Source: Pseudomonadota bacterium
Lineage (GTDB): Bacteria; Pseudomonadota; Gammaproteobacteria; Burkholderiales; Rhodocyclaceae
Length of the DNA: 64,000 nucleotides
NCBI GenBank assembly: GCA_018262095.1
Contig: JAGTRW010000010.1
Coordinates: 43,547-107,546 of the forward strand
Direction of reading: 5' to 3'
The translations under genes were made by a program, and so were the position numbers. This document shows, in pieces, positions 55,164 through 64,000 of the stretch; within the stretch, counting starts at the first letter, position 1, and every line of letters begins with the position of its first letter. The notes under the pieces are model-generated. The model had not been told where the DNA came from, made no database searches, and saw only the letters and a list, made by a program, of their open reading frames with translations.

Positions 55164-56470
55164 TACTCGTCTTCCCAATCCAAAAATGATTTCATGATTT
55201 CGTCGGCGACCGCATCGACGCTGACTCTTTTCTGTTCACGCTGCTGTTCGTTCGGCTGATCGCCCGTGGCACGCAAAGGCTTGAGCGTCACTTCACCGGC
55301 TTTGGCCTCATCGTCGCCGATGATAACGGCAAACTCGGCGCCCGAGGTATCGGCCTTCTTCATTTGCGATTTGAAGCTGCCGCCACCGCAGTGGAACAAC
55401 ACGTCGATCCCCTGATCGCGCAGCCCTTCGGCGACGCGCGGCGCCAAGCGCGACGCCGCTTCGCCCTGATGCACCAGATAGACGTCGATGCCGCCCAACG
55501 TCGGCTCGCCGCCCGATTCGCGAATCAGCGCCAGCAGACGCTCGACGCCCATCGCGAAACCGCAGGCCGGCGTCGGTTTGCCACCGAGCTGCTCAACTAG
55601 GCCATCGTAGCGCCCACCGGCGCAGACCGTGCCTTGCGCGCCGAGACGGTCGGTGACCCACTCGAAGACGGTGAGATTGTAATAATCGAGTCCGCGCACC
55701 AGCCGCGGATTGATCTCGAAAGGTAGACCGGCGTCGCGCAGCACCTGCTGCACGCCTTCGAAATGCGCCAGCGACTCGGCGCCGAGGTGATCGATCAGCC
55801 TGGGCGCAGCGACGATGATGTCCTGCATCGCCGGATTCTTGCTATCGAGGATGCGCAGCGGGTTGGTATAAAGACGCCGCTTGGCCTCGTCGTCGAGCAG
55901 ATCCATGTGCTGCTCGAAATAGCCGATCAATTCGGTGCGGTGTTTGGCGCGTTCATCGGCCTGCCCCAAGGAGTTGAGCTGCAGCTTGATGCCGTCGAGT
56001 CCGAGGTCATCCCACAAGCGCGCGCCCATCAGGATCTGCTCGGCATCGATATCCGGACCGGCAAAACCGAAAGACTCGACGCCGACCTGATTGAACTGGC
56101 GGTAACGTCCTTTCTGCGGCCGTTCGTGGCGGAACATCTGCCCCATGTAATAAAGGCGTTGCGGATGCTGGATCGCCAGCTTGTGCTGGATCAACGCGCG
56201 CACGCAACCGGCCGTGCCTTCGGGGCGCAGCGTCAGCGGTTCGCCGTTGAGGCTGTCGACGAAGGAATACATCTCCTTCTCGACGATGTCGGTGACTTCG
56301 CCGATGGCGCGTTTGAAGAGCGGTGTCGGCTCGACGATGGGCAGGCGGATCGGTTTGTAGCCGTAGCTCTTGAGCCACGAGCGCACGGTTTCCTCGAAGA
56401 CTTCCCAGAACTCGGATTCGCCCGGCAGGATGTCGTTCATCCCGCGGACGGACTGGATATTTTGACTCAC
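55163..56470 (-). CDS. hisS: Histidyl-tRNA synthetase
   Basis: A 435-residue class II aminoacyl-tRNA synthetase. The start [15 protein letters not shown] is canonical. Motif 2 is [20 protein letters not shown], the histidine-binding region [15 protein letters not shown], and motif 3 [13 protein letters not shown]. The C-terminal anticodon-binding domain begins near residue 330 ([13 protein letters not shown]). Adjacent genes overlap or abut, so it is translated within the ispG-to-der block. Confidence 0.97.
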   Translation of the reverse strand: MSQNIQSVRGMNDILPGESEFWEVFEETVRSWLKSYGYKPIRLPIVEPTPLFKRAIGEVTDIVEKEMYSFVDSLNGEPLTLRPEGTAGCVRALIQHKLAIQHPQRLYYMGQMFRHERPQKGRYRQFNQVGVESFGFAGPDIDAEQILMGARLWDDLGLDGIKLQLNSLGQADERAKHRTELIGYFEQHMDLLDDEAKRRLYTNPLRILDSKNPAMQDIIVAAPRLIDHLGAESLAHFEGVQQVLRDAGLPFEINPRLVRGLDYYNLTVFEWVTDRLGAQGTVCAGGRYDGLVEQLGGKPTPACGFAMGVERLLALIRESGGEPTLGGIDVYLVHQGEAASRLAPRVAEGLRDQGIDVLFHCGGGSFKSQMKKADTSGAEFAVIIGDDEAKAGEVTLKPLRATGDQPNEQQREQKRVSVDAVADEIMKSFLDWEDE

Positions 56471-57711
56471 TTGGCAAACTTTCTCGGGTAGGTTCGCGCC
56501 ACGTAGCGATCGACGATGGCGGTAAATTCTTCGGCGATGTGCTCGCCGCGCAGCGTCACGGTCTTGGCGCCATCCTCGAAGACCGGTGCCGCCGGCACTT
56601 CGCCGGTGCCGGGCAGGCTGATGCCGATATTGGCGTGCTTGCTCTCGCCCGGACCATTGACGATGCAGCCCATCACCGCCAGCGTCATGTTCTCGACGCC
56701 GTCGTACTCAGTGCGCCACTGCGGCATGTGGCTGCGCACATGTTCCTGAATCGACTGCGCCAGTTCCTGGAAGAAGGTGCTGGTGGTGCGACCGCAGCCC
56801 GGGCAAGCCGCGACCATCGGGGTGAACGCGCGCAGCCCCATGGTCTGCAGCATTTCCTGCGCGACGATCACTTCCTGCGTGCGCGATCCGCCGGGTTCGG
56901 GCGTCAGCGAAACGCGGATGGTGTCGCCGATGCCGTCCTGCAGCAGCACCGACATCGCCGCCGTCGACGCGACAATTCCCTTCGAGCCCATGCCGGCCTC
57001 GGTCAGTCCCAGATGCAGCGGGTAGTCCGAGCGGCGCGACAACTCGCGGTAAATGGCGATCAGATCCTGCACTCCGGAGACCTTGCACGAGAGGATGATG
57101 TGATCACCGGGCAAGCCCATCTCCTCGGCCTTGGCTGCCGATTCGAGCGCCGAACTGACCATCGCCTCGCGCATGATCTCGATGGCGCCCCTCGGCGCGG
57201 CGCGGCGCGCGTTCTCGTCCATGATTCGCGCCAGCAGGTCCTGGTCGAGGCTGCCCCAGTTGACGCCGATACGCACCGGTTTGTCGTAGCGGCAGGCGAT
57301 TTCGATCATTTGCGCGAACTGTTCGTCGCGCTTCTTGCCGTGGCCAACGTTGCCCGGATTGATGCGGTATTTGGCGAGCCCCCGCGCGCAGTCGGGATGG
57401 TCGGCGAGCAGGCGATGACCGTTGTAATGAAAGTCGCCGATCAGCGGCACGGCGACGCCCATCTTGGCCAGATGCTCGATGATCTTGGGCACCGCGGCGG
57501 CCGCTTCGGGCGTATTGACCGTGATGCGCACCAGTTCCGACCCGGCACGCGCGAGTTCGGCACACTGGATCGCGGTCTTGAGCACATCGACGGTATCGGT
57601 GTTGGTCATCGACTGGACGACCACCGGAAAATCGCCGCCGACCGTCAGCGCACCGATACGCACGGCGCGCGTCAGCCTGCGCGGGGAGCTGGAGTTCAAT
57701 TCGTTGTTCAT
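56467..57711 (-). CDS. ispG: 4-hydroxy-3-methylbut-2-enyl diphosphate synthase
   Basis: A 414-residue [4Fe-4S] enzyme of the MEP isoprenoid pathway (GcpE). The TIM-barrel half starts [16 protein letters not shown] and includes [10 protein letters not shown] and RINPGNVG. The cluster domain has CPGCGRTTS and [17 protein letters not shown]. The ATG at 57711 is chosen over an in-frame TTG three codons upstream. The gene lies directly after rodZ. Confidence 0.96.
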   Translation of the reverse strand: MNNELNSSSPRRLTRAVRIGALTVGGDFPVVVQSMTNTDTVDVLKTAIQCAELARAGSELVRITVNTPEAAAAVPKIIEHLAKMGVAVPLIGDFHYNGHRLLADHPDCARGLAKYRINPGNVGHGKKRDEQFAQMIEIACRYDKPVRIGVNWGSLDQDLLARIMDENARRAAPRGAIEIMREAMVSSALESAAKAEEMGLPGDHIILSCKVSGVQDLIAIYRELSRRSDYPLHLGLTEAGMGSKGIVASTAAMSVLLQDGIGDTIRVSLTPEPGGSRTQEVIVAQEMLQTMGLRAFTPMVAACPGCGRTTSTFFQELAQSIQEHVRSHMPQWRTEYDGVENMTLAVMGCIVNGPGESKHANIGISLPGTGEVPAAPVFEDGAKTVTLRGEHIAEEFTAIVDRYVARTYPRKFAK

Positions 57712-57712
57712 C

Positions 57713-58657
57713 TCATTCAAGCGTCAGGCGAGCGACGTCTTCCTTGCTGCGCTTGGACAAATCGACCGATTTGCCCTTGTACTGCAAGGTCACGAACCCG
57801 GCATTGCCGATAATTACCGAGAACGGCGGTTGGCCTTCAACCTCGCGCTCGGTGCCGGCGTCGTTTTTCTTCGAGAAGATGATCTGGCCGCTGCGATCAC
57901 GCACCTCGACCCATGACGGCTGAGCAAAGCTGAATTTCAAAACGTTGGCTGACGCATTGGTCGCCGCATTGCCGCTGGCCGGCGCGTTGGCGGTAGCGGG
58001 TGCCGCCACCGCTGGCGGCGTGCTTGCCGACACCGCCGGCAAAGCTGCTTCGGGAGCCTTGACAGGCTCCGGCGCGCCAGCCGGTTCCGGTTCGGCGACC
58101 GGCGCTTTCTCAACGGCGACTTCAGCCGATTGCCCCACTGACTTCAATGCCGACAGCGTCGACAGCCAGAGTTCCTGCGGGAAGAAGAAATAGGCCGAAA
58201 CGGCCAGCACCAGGATCAGCAGACCGGAAAGGACTCGCGCAAAGTCCCGCCGGTCGACCTTGCCCTCCTGCGGAATATTGACCGGGGTACCGACCGACAT
58301 TTCAAGTTCTGGCCCCTGCGGCATCGCCAGCTGGTCAAGCGCGCCCATCAGCAGATTCGCATTGACGCCAAGCAGACGCGCATAATTTCGCACAAAACCG
58401 CGGATGATCGTCTTGCACGGCAGGCTCGGCCAGTCGTCGGCTTCCAGCGCCACCACTTGGCGCGGGCTCAGCTTGAGCGCCTTGGCCACATCGTCGGCGG
58501 TCAGCCCCTTGGCCAAGCGCGCCGTACGCAGTTGCTGACCAACGCTTTGCAGCGGCATCACCGGAGATTCTGCGCAAGCATCCACCGCCGGTGTCACATC
58601 CGATCCGACGCGCGCCTCTTCATCCGCGAGGCGCGGAGGAACTATTGACCCACTCAT
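57713..58657 (-). CDS. rodZ: RodZ-like cell-shape protein
   Basis: A 314-residue single-pass membrane protein. An N-terminal helix-turn-helix of the Cro/Xre type (residues about 38-105: [34 protein letters not shown]) binds MreB in RodZ. A membrane helix ([19 protein letters not shown]) lies near residue 150, followed by an Ala/Pro-rich linker and the C-terminal DUF4115 domain ([20 protein letters not shown]). It sits between pilW and ispG, as in many proteobacteria. Confidence 0.93.
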   Translation of the reverse strand: MSGSIVPPRLADEEARVGSDVTPAVDACAESPVMPLQSVGQQLRTARLAKGLTADDVAKALKLSPRQVVALEADDWPSLPCKTIIRGFVRNYARLLGVNANLLMGALDQLAMPQGPELEMSVGTPVNIPQEGKVDRRDFARVLSGLLILVLAVSAYFFFPQELWLSTLSALKSVGQSAEVAVEKAPVAEPEPAGAPEPVKAPEAALPAVSASTPPAVAAPATANAPASGNAATNASANVLKFSFAQPSWVEVRDRSGQIIFSKKNDAGTEREVEGQPPFSVIIGNAGFVTLQYKGKSVDLSKRSKEDVARLTLE

Positions 58658-59454
58658 TCGAAATTACCCTTTAGAAACTCCTGATACTCGGGTGAATCAG
58701 GATATTTGCGCCGCAACTGGGCGAGAAGACTGCTCTCCGCCAAGCGATCGCCGAGGCGGCGCTCGACGCGCAACGACAACCACAGCGTCTCGGCATCGGG
58801 ATCGATCTGACGAACCACTTTTTTCAGATGTTCCCGCGCTGCATCGTAGTTGCCACGCAGGTAGCTGATCTTGGCCAACTGAAACAGTGCTTGCGGATTA
58901 TCGCGCGAAAACCGCAGATTCTTGCGCACATACTCCTCGGCCGAAGCCAGGTCACCGAGCTTGATATAACAGGCGCCGGCGTTGAGATACGCCGTTTCGG
59001 GCGTCTGATAGAGCGGGTTTCTGATCGCCCGTTCGAAGTAGGCAATCGACTCCTTCTCTTTGCCCGTCTGACAAAGAAACCAGCCGTAGTTGTTGCTGAT
59101 CTCCGGGTCCTTGGCATCGAGGTCCAAGGCGCGCTGAAAATCTTTCTCGGCCGAGGCGAGTTCCTTGATGTAATAGAGCACCAGACCTCGCGTGCTATAG
59201 GCCTGCGCGTAATTCGGATTGATCGAGATGGCAATCGTCAGCTCTTCGAGCGCAACGATCAGGTTGCCATTCTGGAAATACATAGAACCGAGTTCGGTAT
59301 GCAGCTTGGCGCGCGTATAGACATCCTTGGGGACCGCCGAGGACAGCATCTCAGGCACCGGCGGCTCGGATTTCTGCGCCCGTGCAGGCGCTACGGCGAG
59401 GACCAGCGCGGCCGCCAGAGCAAAGCCTGTTAGCATTTTTCGCAGCGCATTCAT
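58654..59454 (-). CDS. pilW: Type IV pilus biogenesis/stability protein PilW (PilF)
   Basis: A 266-residue periplasmic TPR protein needed for assembly of the PilQ secretin. About six TPR repeats are visible (AIDEL-type helices; [42 protein letters not shown]). The signal peptide ([16 protein letters not shown]) ends with AxA before QKSE and has no lipobox cysteine, although PilW/PilF is usually a lipoprotein. It overlaps rodZ and rlmN by four bases each. Confidence 0.9.
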   Translation of the reverse strand: MNALRKMLTGFALAAALVLAVAPARAQKSEPPVPEMLSSAVPKDVYTRAKLHTELGSMYFQNGNLIVALEELTIAISINPNYAQAYSTRGLVLYYIKELASAEKDFQRALDLDAKDPEISNNYGWFLCQTGKEKESIAYFERAIRNPLYQTPETAYLNAGACYIKLGDLASAEEYVRKNLRFSRDNPQALFQLAKISYLRGNYDAAREHLKKVVRQIDPDAETLWLSLRVERRLGDRLAESSLLAQLRRKYPDSPEYQEFLKGNFE

Positions 59455-60557
59455 CGGTTACGCACCTCGTGCACGTCAATAACCCGGCGTGGCGTACGCT
59501 CGCTTCGCCGCGTTTTGTCGAGCACCTGTCCGGCAAGCTGGCCACACGCGGCGTCGATGTCGTCGCCGCGCGTCTTGCGCGTCGTGGTGACGACGCCGGC
59601 GTCCATCAGTATCTGCGCAAAACGCTTGATGCGCGGCGAGGCCGAACGCAGATACGGCGACCCCGGGAACGGATTGAATGGAATCAGGTTGAACTTGCAC
59701 GAGACGTTGCGCGTCAGCGCGAGCAACTCGCGCGCCTGTTCATCGGAGTCATTGACGCCGGCCAGCATCACGTATTCGAAGGTCACGAAGTCGCGCGGCG
59801 CCTTTTGCAGATAGCGGTTGCACGCGGCCATCAGCTCATGCAGCGGATACTTGCGGTTGATCGGCACCAGTTCGTCACGCAGCTTGTCGTTGGGTGCATG
59901 CAGCGAAACGGCGAGAGCCACCGCACATTCGTCGGCCAACCGATCCATCACCGGAACCAGTCCCGAGGTCGACACCGTGACGCGGCGACGCGACAAGCCG
60001 TAGGCATTGTCGTCGAGCATCAAGCGCAGCGCCTTGACGGTGTTCTCGAAGTTGGCGAGCGGCTCGCCCATGCCCATCAACACCACGTTGCTGATGATTC
60101 GATCGCCCGCCGGATCGGCACCCAGCGCGCGATTGGCCTGCCACAGCTGACCGATGATTTCGCCGACCGAGAGGTTTCGGTTAAAACCCTGCTTGCCGGT
60201 CGAACAGAACGAGCAATCGAGCGCGCAACCGGCCTGCGTCGAAACGCACAGCGTGCCGCGATCGTCCTCGGGAATGAAGACCGTCTCGACGGCGTTGCCG
60301 CCGCCGACGTCGAACAGGAACTTACGCGTCCCGTCGTCGGAAAGCTTGTCCGAAACAATCGTTGGCGGCGTCACCGACGCCAGGATTCTGAGCTTTTCGC
60401 GCAGCGTCTTGGCGATGTCGGTCATCGCGTCGAAGTCGCTCTGCCCGAAACGATGCATCCAGCGCAGCACCTGCTTTGCACGAAACGGTTTCTCGCCGTG
60501 TTCGGCGAAGAAGGCGGTCAAATCGGCCGCGTCGAAATCGAGCAGGTTGATGGTCAT
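59451..60557 (-). CDS. rlmN: Dual-specificity RNA methyltransferase RlmN
   Basis: A 368-residue radical-SAM enzyme that methylates C2 of A2503 in 23S rRNA and A37 in some tRNAs. The [4Fe-4S]/SAM motif is [15 protein letters not shown]. The N-terminal accessory domain ([18 protein letters not shown]) and [15 protein letters not shown], with [14 protein letters not shown] and [13 protein letters not shown] later, are characteristic. It is the gene between ndk and pilW in this conserved block. Confidence 0.96.
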   Translation of the reverse strand: MTINLLDFDAADLTAFFAEHGEKPFRAKQVLRWMHRFGQSDFDAMTDIAKTLREKLRILASVTPPTIVSDKLSDDGTRKFLFDVGGGNAVETVFIPEDDRGTLCVSTQAGCALDCSFCSTGKQGFNRNLSVGEIIGQLWQANRALGADPAGDRIISNVVLMGMGEPLANFENTVKALRLMLDDNAYGLSRRRVTVSTSGLVPVMDRLADECAVALAVSLHAPNDKLRDELVPINRKYPLHELMAACNRYLQKAPRDFVTFEYVMLAGVNDSDEQARELLALTRNVSCKFNLIPFNPFPGSPYLRSASPRIKRFAQILMDAGVVTTTRKTRGDDIDAACGQLAGQVLDKTRRSERTPRRVIDVHEVRNR

Positions 60558-60577
60558 CAGAGGGGTGAGCCCGGCTT

Positions 60578-60595
60578 GCCGCTAGGCCTAGCGGC
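60578..60595. repeat. 18-bp palindrome spanning the ndk stop codon
   Basis: GCCGCTAGGCCTAGCGGC is perfectly self-complementary and contains the ndk stop codon (TAG, minus strand) and a second TAG. No T-run follows. It may be a weak mRNA hairpin at the end of ndk. Confidence 0.5.
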
Positions 60596-61016
60596 CCGAG
60601 TAAACGTTCATTTCGGGGAAGAAAAATCCGATCTCGACCTTGGCCGTCTCGGGACCGTCCGAACCATGCACCGCGTTGGCGTCGATCGACTCGGCGAAGT
60701 CGGCGCGAATGGTTCCCGGCGCGGCCTTTTTCGGATCGGTCGCGCCCATCAATTCGCGGTTCTTGGCAATCGCGTCTTCACCTTCAAGCGCCTGAATCAT
60801 CACCGGACCGGAGGTCATGAACTCGACCAGCTCGCCATAGAAAGGGCGCGCCTTGTGCACGGCATAGAACTCGCCGGCTTGCTGCGGCGACAGCCAGACC
60901 ATTTTGGCGGCGATGATCTTCAGACCGTTGGTCTCGAAACGCGAATAGATCTTGCCGATCACATTCTTGGCGACCGCATCGGGTTTGATGATGGAAAGAG
61001 TGCGTTCGATAGCCAT
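60588..61016 (-). CDS. ndk: Nucleoside diphosphate kinase
   Basis: A 142-residue enzyme that equilibrates nucleoside triphosphates. The start [14 protein letters not shown] is canonical. The active-site His lies in [17 protein letters not shown] (NAVHGSD), and the ATP-binding region includes [14 protein letters not shown]. Full length for the bacterial family. It is the first gene of the ndk-rlmN-pilW-rodZ-ispG-hisS-bamB-der block. Confidence 0.97.
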   Translation of the reverse strand: MAIERTLSIIKPDAVAKNVIGKIYSRFETNGLKIIAAKMVWLSPQQAGEFYAVHKARPFYGELVEFMTSGPVMIQALEGEDAIAKNRELMGATDPKKAAPGTIRADFAESIDANAVHGSDGPETAKVEIGFFFPEMNVYSGR

Positions 61017-61147
61017 GAGTCAATTCTCCACAAAGGACAGGAAATACGCCAATAAAAATCTGATGGTACGACCAACCTGGCATTGTACCAACACTCTGGC
61101 GCGAATGCCGAAATTGCTTGCTGCGCACGCCAAAATCAACGTCCCGC

Positions 61148-62161
61148 CTAGAGTCTGGCCGGATCGAAACCGGTCTCCCGGTAGATCGCTTCGATTGTTT
61201 CCTTGCCGATGCGTGAGGCCATTTCACTGTGCGTTTTGATCATCACTTTCTTGAGCTCGGCGCGCTCGGCGACGGTCGGCGTGTGCACTTGCGTCTTGCC
61301 CATTTCCTTGATTCTCGCCAGCGCACTGTCGTTTTCCTCCTGCGCAATCTTGTTGGCGAAAACCGTCGCTTCTTTCATTGCCTGCTCAAGCTGACTGCGA
61401 ACGACCGACGGCAAACTTTCCCAAAACCGCTTGTTGGTAATCACCGCATAGCCGAGGTAGCCGTGATCGGTCAGCGTCATATACTTCTGAACTTCATACA
61501 TTTTTTGCGTATAGAGATTGGAATGCGGGTTTTCTGTGCCATCGACAACCCCGGTGAGCAGCGCCTGATAGACATCAGAAAAGGCCATGACCTGCGGCAA
61601 CGCCCCCAGAACGCGCATCTGCGATTCGAGCACCTTGGACGATTGGATGCGCATCCTCAGCCCCTTGAAGTCGAGCGCAGTACGTAACGGCCGATTGGCG
61701 GAAAACGACTTGAAGCCGTTGTCCCAGAACGCCAACCCCTTGATTCCTTTCGGTTCAAGTTTTGACAACAGCGAGACACCCAGCGCGCCCTGCGTCACCT
61801 TATGCAACACCTCGGTGTTATCGAAGATGTAAGGCAGGTCAAAAACCTCGAACTCCTTGACGCCCAGCGGTCCGAGTTTGGCCAGCGACGGCGCGAGCAT
61901 CTCTACCGCCCCCAGTTGCAGCGCCTCCATTTCGTCCTTGTCGCGGTAGAGCGTCGAGTTGGCGTAGACCTCGACCTTGACCGCGCCACGCGTCAGCTCG
62001 GCAGCACGTTTGGCGAAAAACTCGGCGCCTTTGCCCTTGGGGGTATCGAGCGCAACGACGTGGCTGAACTTGATCACGATCGGCTGCTCTGCCCAGGCAA
62101 CGGGCGGAACAGCGCAGAGAGCGCTGACCAGCATGGCGATCAGCGGTAGCAAGAATTTCAT
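61148..62161 (-). CDS. TRAP transporter substrate-binding protein (DctP family)
   Basis: A 337-residue periplasmic binding protein of the C4-dicarboxylate DctP group. The signal peptide is residues 1-24 (FLLPLIAMLVSALCAVPPVAWA). Mature motifs are IVIKFSHVVALDTPKGKGAEFF in part, EVYANSTLYRDKDEMEALQLG, LRMRIQSSKVLESQM and GVVDGTENPHSN. The ATG at 62161 is the expected start; the open frame upstream is not homologous. No dctQM genes are adjacent within the window, and a MatC-like carrier is divergent. Confidence 0.9.
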   Translation of the reverse strand: MKFLLPLIAMLVSALCAVPPVAWAEQPIVIKFSHVVALDTPKGKGAEFFAKRAAELTRGAVKVEVYANSTLYRDKDEMEALQLGAVEMLAPSLAKLGPLGVKEFEVFDLPYIFDNTEVLHKVTQGALGVSLLSKLEPKGIKGLAFWDNGFKSFSANRPLRTALDFKGLRMRIQSSKVLESQMRVLGALPQVMAFSDVYQALLTGVVDGTENPHSNLYTQKMYEVQKYMTLTDHGYLGYAVITNKRFWESLPSVVRSQLEQAMKEATVFANKIAQEENDSALARIKEMGKTQVHTPTVAERAELKKVMIKTHSEMASRIGKETIEAIYRETGFDPARL

Positions 62162-62470
62162 TTTTTGACGTTTTCCCGGCAAAGATGGCGACGAAAATTG
62201 GACGGCTGCGCCTAGGCAAGCATGGCCCAACATCGTCGTCGATTGCGCCGGATTTGTGAAGAGGGACGAGCGGTCGGCGCCACGCCCGACCGCTAACCGA
62301 CAATCAAGTCGCGAACCCGTACCTGTGGTTTTCCACAATTGCCAGCCCGGTTTCACGCCGCAATACTCGAACCGTGCATTGGATTTCAAGAGATTCTGTC
62401 GATGAATAAATGCCGCTCGATTCTTGGCATTGCCATCGGGACGATAAAAATTCACCAGGAGGGGAACTCA
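62162..62470. other. Divergent intergenic region with a 9-bp dyad
   Basis: About 310 bases between the TRAP binding-protein gene and the MatC-like gene. AGCGGTCGG (62269-62277) is matched exactly by its inverse at 62286-62294 across 8 bases, placed centrally. Such a dyad between divergent transport genes may be an operator. No consensus promoter stands out. Confidence 0.5.
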
Positions 62471-63847
62471 ATGTTAGAAATATCTACCGCCGCCATTGCA
62501 TCGCTGGTCGGTGTCATCATCGTCGTTGGCATCTCGATGTACAACGAAGACCTCAACGTCGGCATCGTCGCCATCGCCTTTGCCGTCGGCATCGGCTCGA
62601 TATTTGCCGACCTGTCGGCAGTCAAGATCATGCAGGCTTGGCCGCTTGACCTGTTCATGATACTGACCGGAGTCTGTTTTCTTTTTGGCATTGCCACCAC
62701 CAACGGAACGATGGAAAAGTTCACCAGTAACGCAATACGACTAGCCGGCGGCAATACCGCATTGATTCCACTGATTCTTTTCATTCTGATCACGGCCATC
62801 ACCACGATTGGCCCGGGCAACATCGCGACCGTCACGCTGATGGCGCCGGTCGCGATGGCGATTGCCGACCGGATTGGCATGAAGGCCTTCCTGATGACTT
62901 TGCTGGTGGTCGGTGCGGCGAACGGTGCCGCCTTCTCGCCGATTGCGCCGACCGGGATCATTTCCAATTTCTTCCTGGCCAAGATGGCGCCACAACTCGA
63001 CGTGATGGGTCAGAGCCTCGGCAATCTGGATGCGCTGGGCTGGAAGATCCATATGAATTCCGAAATTGCCCAGATGGCCGGCAATATCGGCGGATTTTTC
63101 GCGCTCGGTGGCTGGGCCTGGGTGGTCAGTCAGCGCGACTCGACCTTGAGCATCGACAGCATCGCGCCGAAACCCGAGCCGTTCAACCAGCATCAATGGA
63201 TGACGCTTGGCTGCATCGGCCTGCTGGTTCTGTTGGTCATTCTGCCCAGCCTGGCGATTACCAAGGAGCTGTTCAGCCCGATGTTCCTGCGGGCGATCGG
63301 CAACGGCAAATCGGCCAACGTCGGCGCCATCGCCTTCCTGCTATCGACCGTCCTGCTGGTCTCCAACGCTGGCGACAGCAAGGCCGCCGTCAAGTCGATT
63401 CCCTGGTCGGTGATCATCATGGTCGGCGGCATGGGAATCCTGATCGACGTCATGGACAAGGCTGGCGGCCTCAATGCGCTGGTCAGCATCATCTCGGCGA
63501 TCTCCAACCCGGTGAGCGTCAACGGCGTTCTGGCGCTGGTGACCGGCGTCATTTCGGCCTACTCGAGTTCGTCCGGCGTCGTCATGCCGATGTTCCTGCC
63601 GCTGGTTCCCGGCCTGATCGAGCAACTCGGCGGCGGTAATGCCATCTCGATGATTTCGTCGATCGACGTCGGTTCGCACATGGTCGACACGTCACCGCTT
63701 TCACTTTTCGGCGCAATCTGCATCGCCTGTGCCGCAGAGAAGGAAGACAAGGGGAAATTGTTCCGCCAGTTGTTGATCTGGGGATTCTCGATGTCGGTCG
63801 TCGGTGCCGCCATCTGTTACCTGTTTTTCGGCGTACTTGGCCTGTAG
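62471..63847 (+). CDS. MatC-like dicarboxylate/malonate carrier
   Basis: A 458-residue polytopic membrane protein with about 12 helices in the SLC13/ArsB-like superfamily. The N-terminal region (DLNVGIVAIAFAVGIGSIFADLSAVKIMQAWPLDLFMILTGVCFLFGIA, read in parts) matches the MatC N-terminal domain of malonate carriers. AGGAGGGG precedes the ATG at 62471. It is followed 49 bases later by an acyl-CoA carboxyltransferase gene, which supports uptake of malonate, methylmalonate or a similar dicarboxylate. Other dicarboxylates cannot be excluded. Confidence 0.7.
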   Translation: MLEISTAAIASLVGVIIVVGISMYNEDLNVGIVAIAFAVGIGSIFADLSAVKIMQAWPLDLFMILTGVCFLFGIATTNGTMEKFTSNAIRLAGGNTALIPLILFILITAITTIGPGNIATVTLMAPVAMAIADRIGMKAFLMTLLVVGAANGAAFSPIAPTGIISNFFLAKMAPQLDVMGQSLGNLDALGWKIHMNSEIAQMAGNIGGFFALGGWAWVVSQRDSTLSIDSIAPKPEPFNQHQWMTLGCIGLLVLLVILPSLAITKELFSPMFLRAIGNGKSANVGAIAFLLSTVLLVSNAGDSKAAVKSIPWSVIIMVGGMGILIDVMDKAGGLNALVSIISAISNPVSVNGVLALVTGVISAYSSSSGVVMPMFLPLVPGLIEQLGGGNAISMISSIDVGSHMVDTSPLSLFGAICIACAAEKEDKGKLFRQLLIWGFSMSVVGAAICYLFFGVLGL

Positions 63848-63896
63848 CTGGTGGCCGGCTTGGATGTCTTACTTAACGCAGCAGTGAGGAGTCACG

Positions 63897-64000
63897 ATGG
63901 ACGGAAAGACGAAGAAGCACTTGGAGGTATTGCGCGAGATGCGCGGCCGTGCGGTACTCGGCGGTGGTCAGAAGCGGATTGACCAGCAGCATGCACGGGG
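63897..64000 (+). CDS. Acyl-CoA carboxylase carboxyltransferase subunit (partial, runs off the edge)
   Basis: Only the first 34 codons are present. The start MDGKTKKHLEVLREM, followed by GGGQKRIDQQHARG, is the characteristic N-terminus of biotin-dependent carboxyltransferases (propionyl-CoA carboxylase beta / methylmalonyl-CoA decarboxylase alpha). GAGGAG lies seven bases before the ATG. With the MatC-like carrier it suggests malonyl- or methylmalonyl-CoA metabolism. Which carboxylase it is cannot be decided from this fragment. Confidence 0.8.
   Translation, partial: MDGKTKKHLEVLREMRGRAVLGGGQKRIDQQHAR

Overview
The window is GC-rich, densely coded bacterial chromosome. Gene order points to a betaproteobacterium, most likely of the Rhodocyclales (an Accumulibacter- or Propionivibrio-like organism; this rank is inferred, not proven). 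The main evidence is two conserved betaproteobacterial blocks on the minus strand: hfq-hflX-hflK-hflC-(DUF2065)-hisZ-purA and der-bamB-(yfgM-like)-hisS-ispG-rodZ-pilW-rlmN-ndk. Polyphosphate glucokinase and a malonate/carboxyltransferase start at the right edge fit that placement.

Layout. 1-5.4 kb: a TetR regulator with an integrase-like N-terminal domain diverges from an aldolase/TRAP-transporter operon, across an AT-rich region holding two TetR-type palindromes. 5.4-15.5 kb: assimilatory nitrate pathway. A NasT-like REC-ANTAR antiterminator is followed by a leader with a putative NtrC site, a sigma-54 promoter, an ANTAR-type hexaloop hairpin and a strong terminator, then nrtA-nrtB-nrtD-nirB-nirD-nasA. 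15.5-25 kb: 2H phosphoesterase, flavin reductase, ppgK, relA, two HDOD signalling proteins (one with GGDEF), an EamA exporter and MtfA. 24.9-32.5 kb: sulfur assimilation. cysB and a small membrane gene diverge from tauE-like, cysI, DUF934, cysH (APS-reductase type), cysD, cysN. 32.5-39.9 kb: methyltransferase, Mrr-like membrane protein, a CBS gene broken by an amber codon, rlmB, rnr, tRNA-Leu(CAG), a gene-poor stretch and a small lipoprotein flanked by DnaA-box-like 9-mers. 40-44 kb: ugpBAEC glycerol-3-phosphate-type ABC importer behind a perfect 20-bp palindrome. 44.3-61 kb: a hypothetical gene and the two housekeeping blocks. 61-64 kb: a TRAP binding protein divergent from a MatC-like carrier, then the start of an acyl-CoA carboxyltransferase that runs off the edge.

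How it works together. Nitrate is imported by NrtABD, reduced by NasA and then NirBD; sulfate is activated by CysDN, reduced at the APS level by CysH and then by CysI. Both operons carry members of one family of dispersed intergenic inverted repeats (five copies seen, four of them inside these two operons). The points most worth a second look are the complete sigma-54/NtrC/ANTAR control region with a receiver that lacks its phospho-acceptor Asp, the integrase-domain/TetR fusion with its operators, and the dispersed repeat family. I saw no CRISPR array, rRNA, insertion sequence or prophage, and no clearly new multi-gene system.
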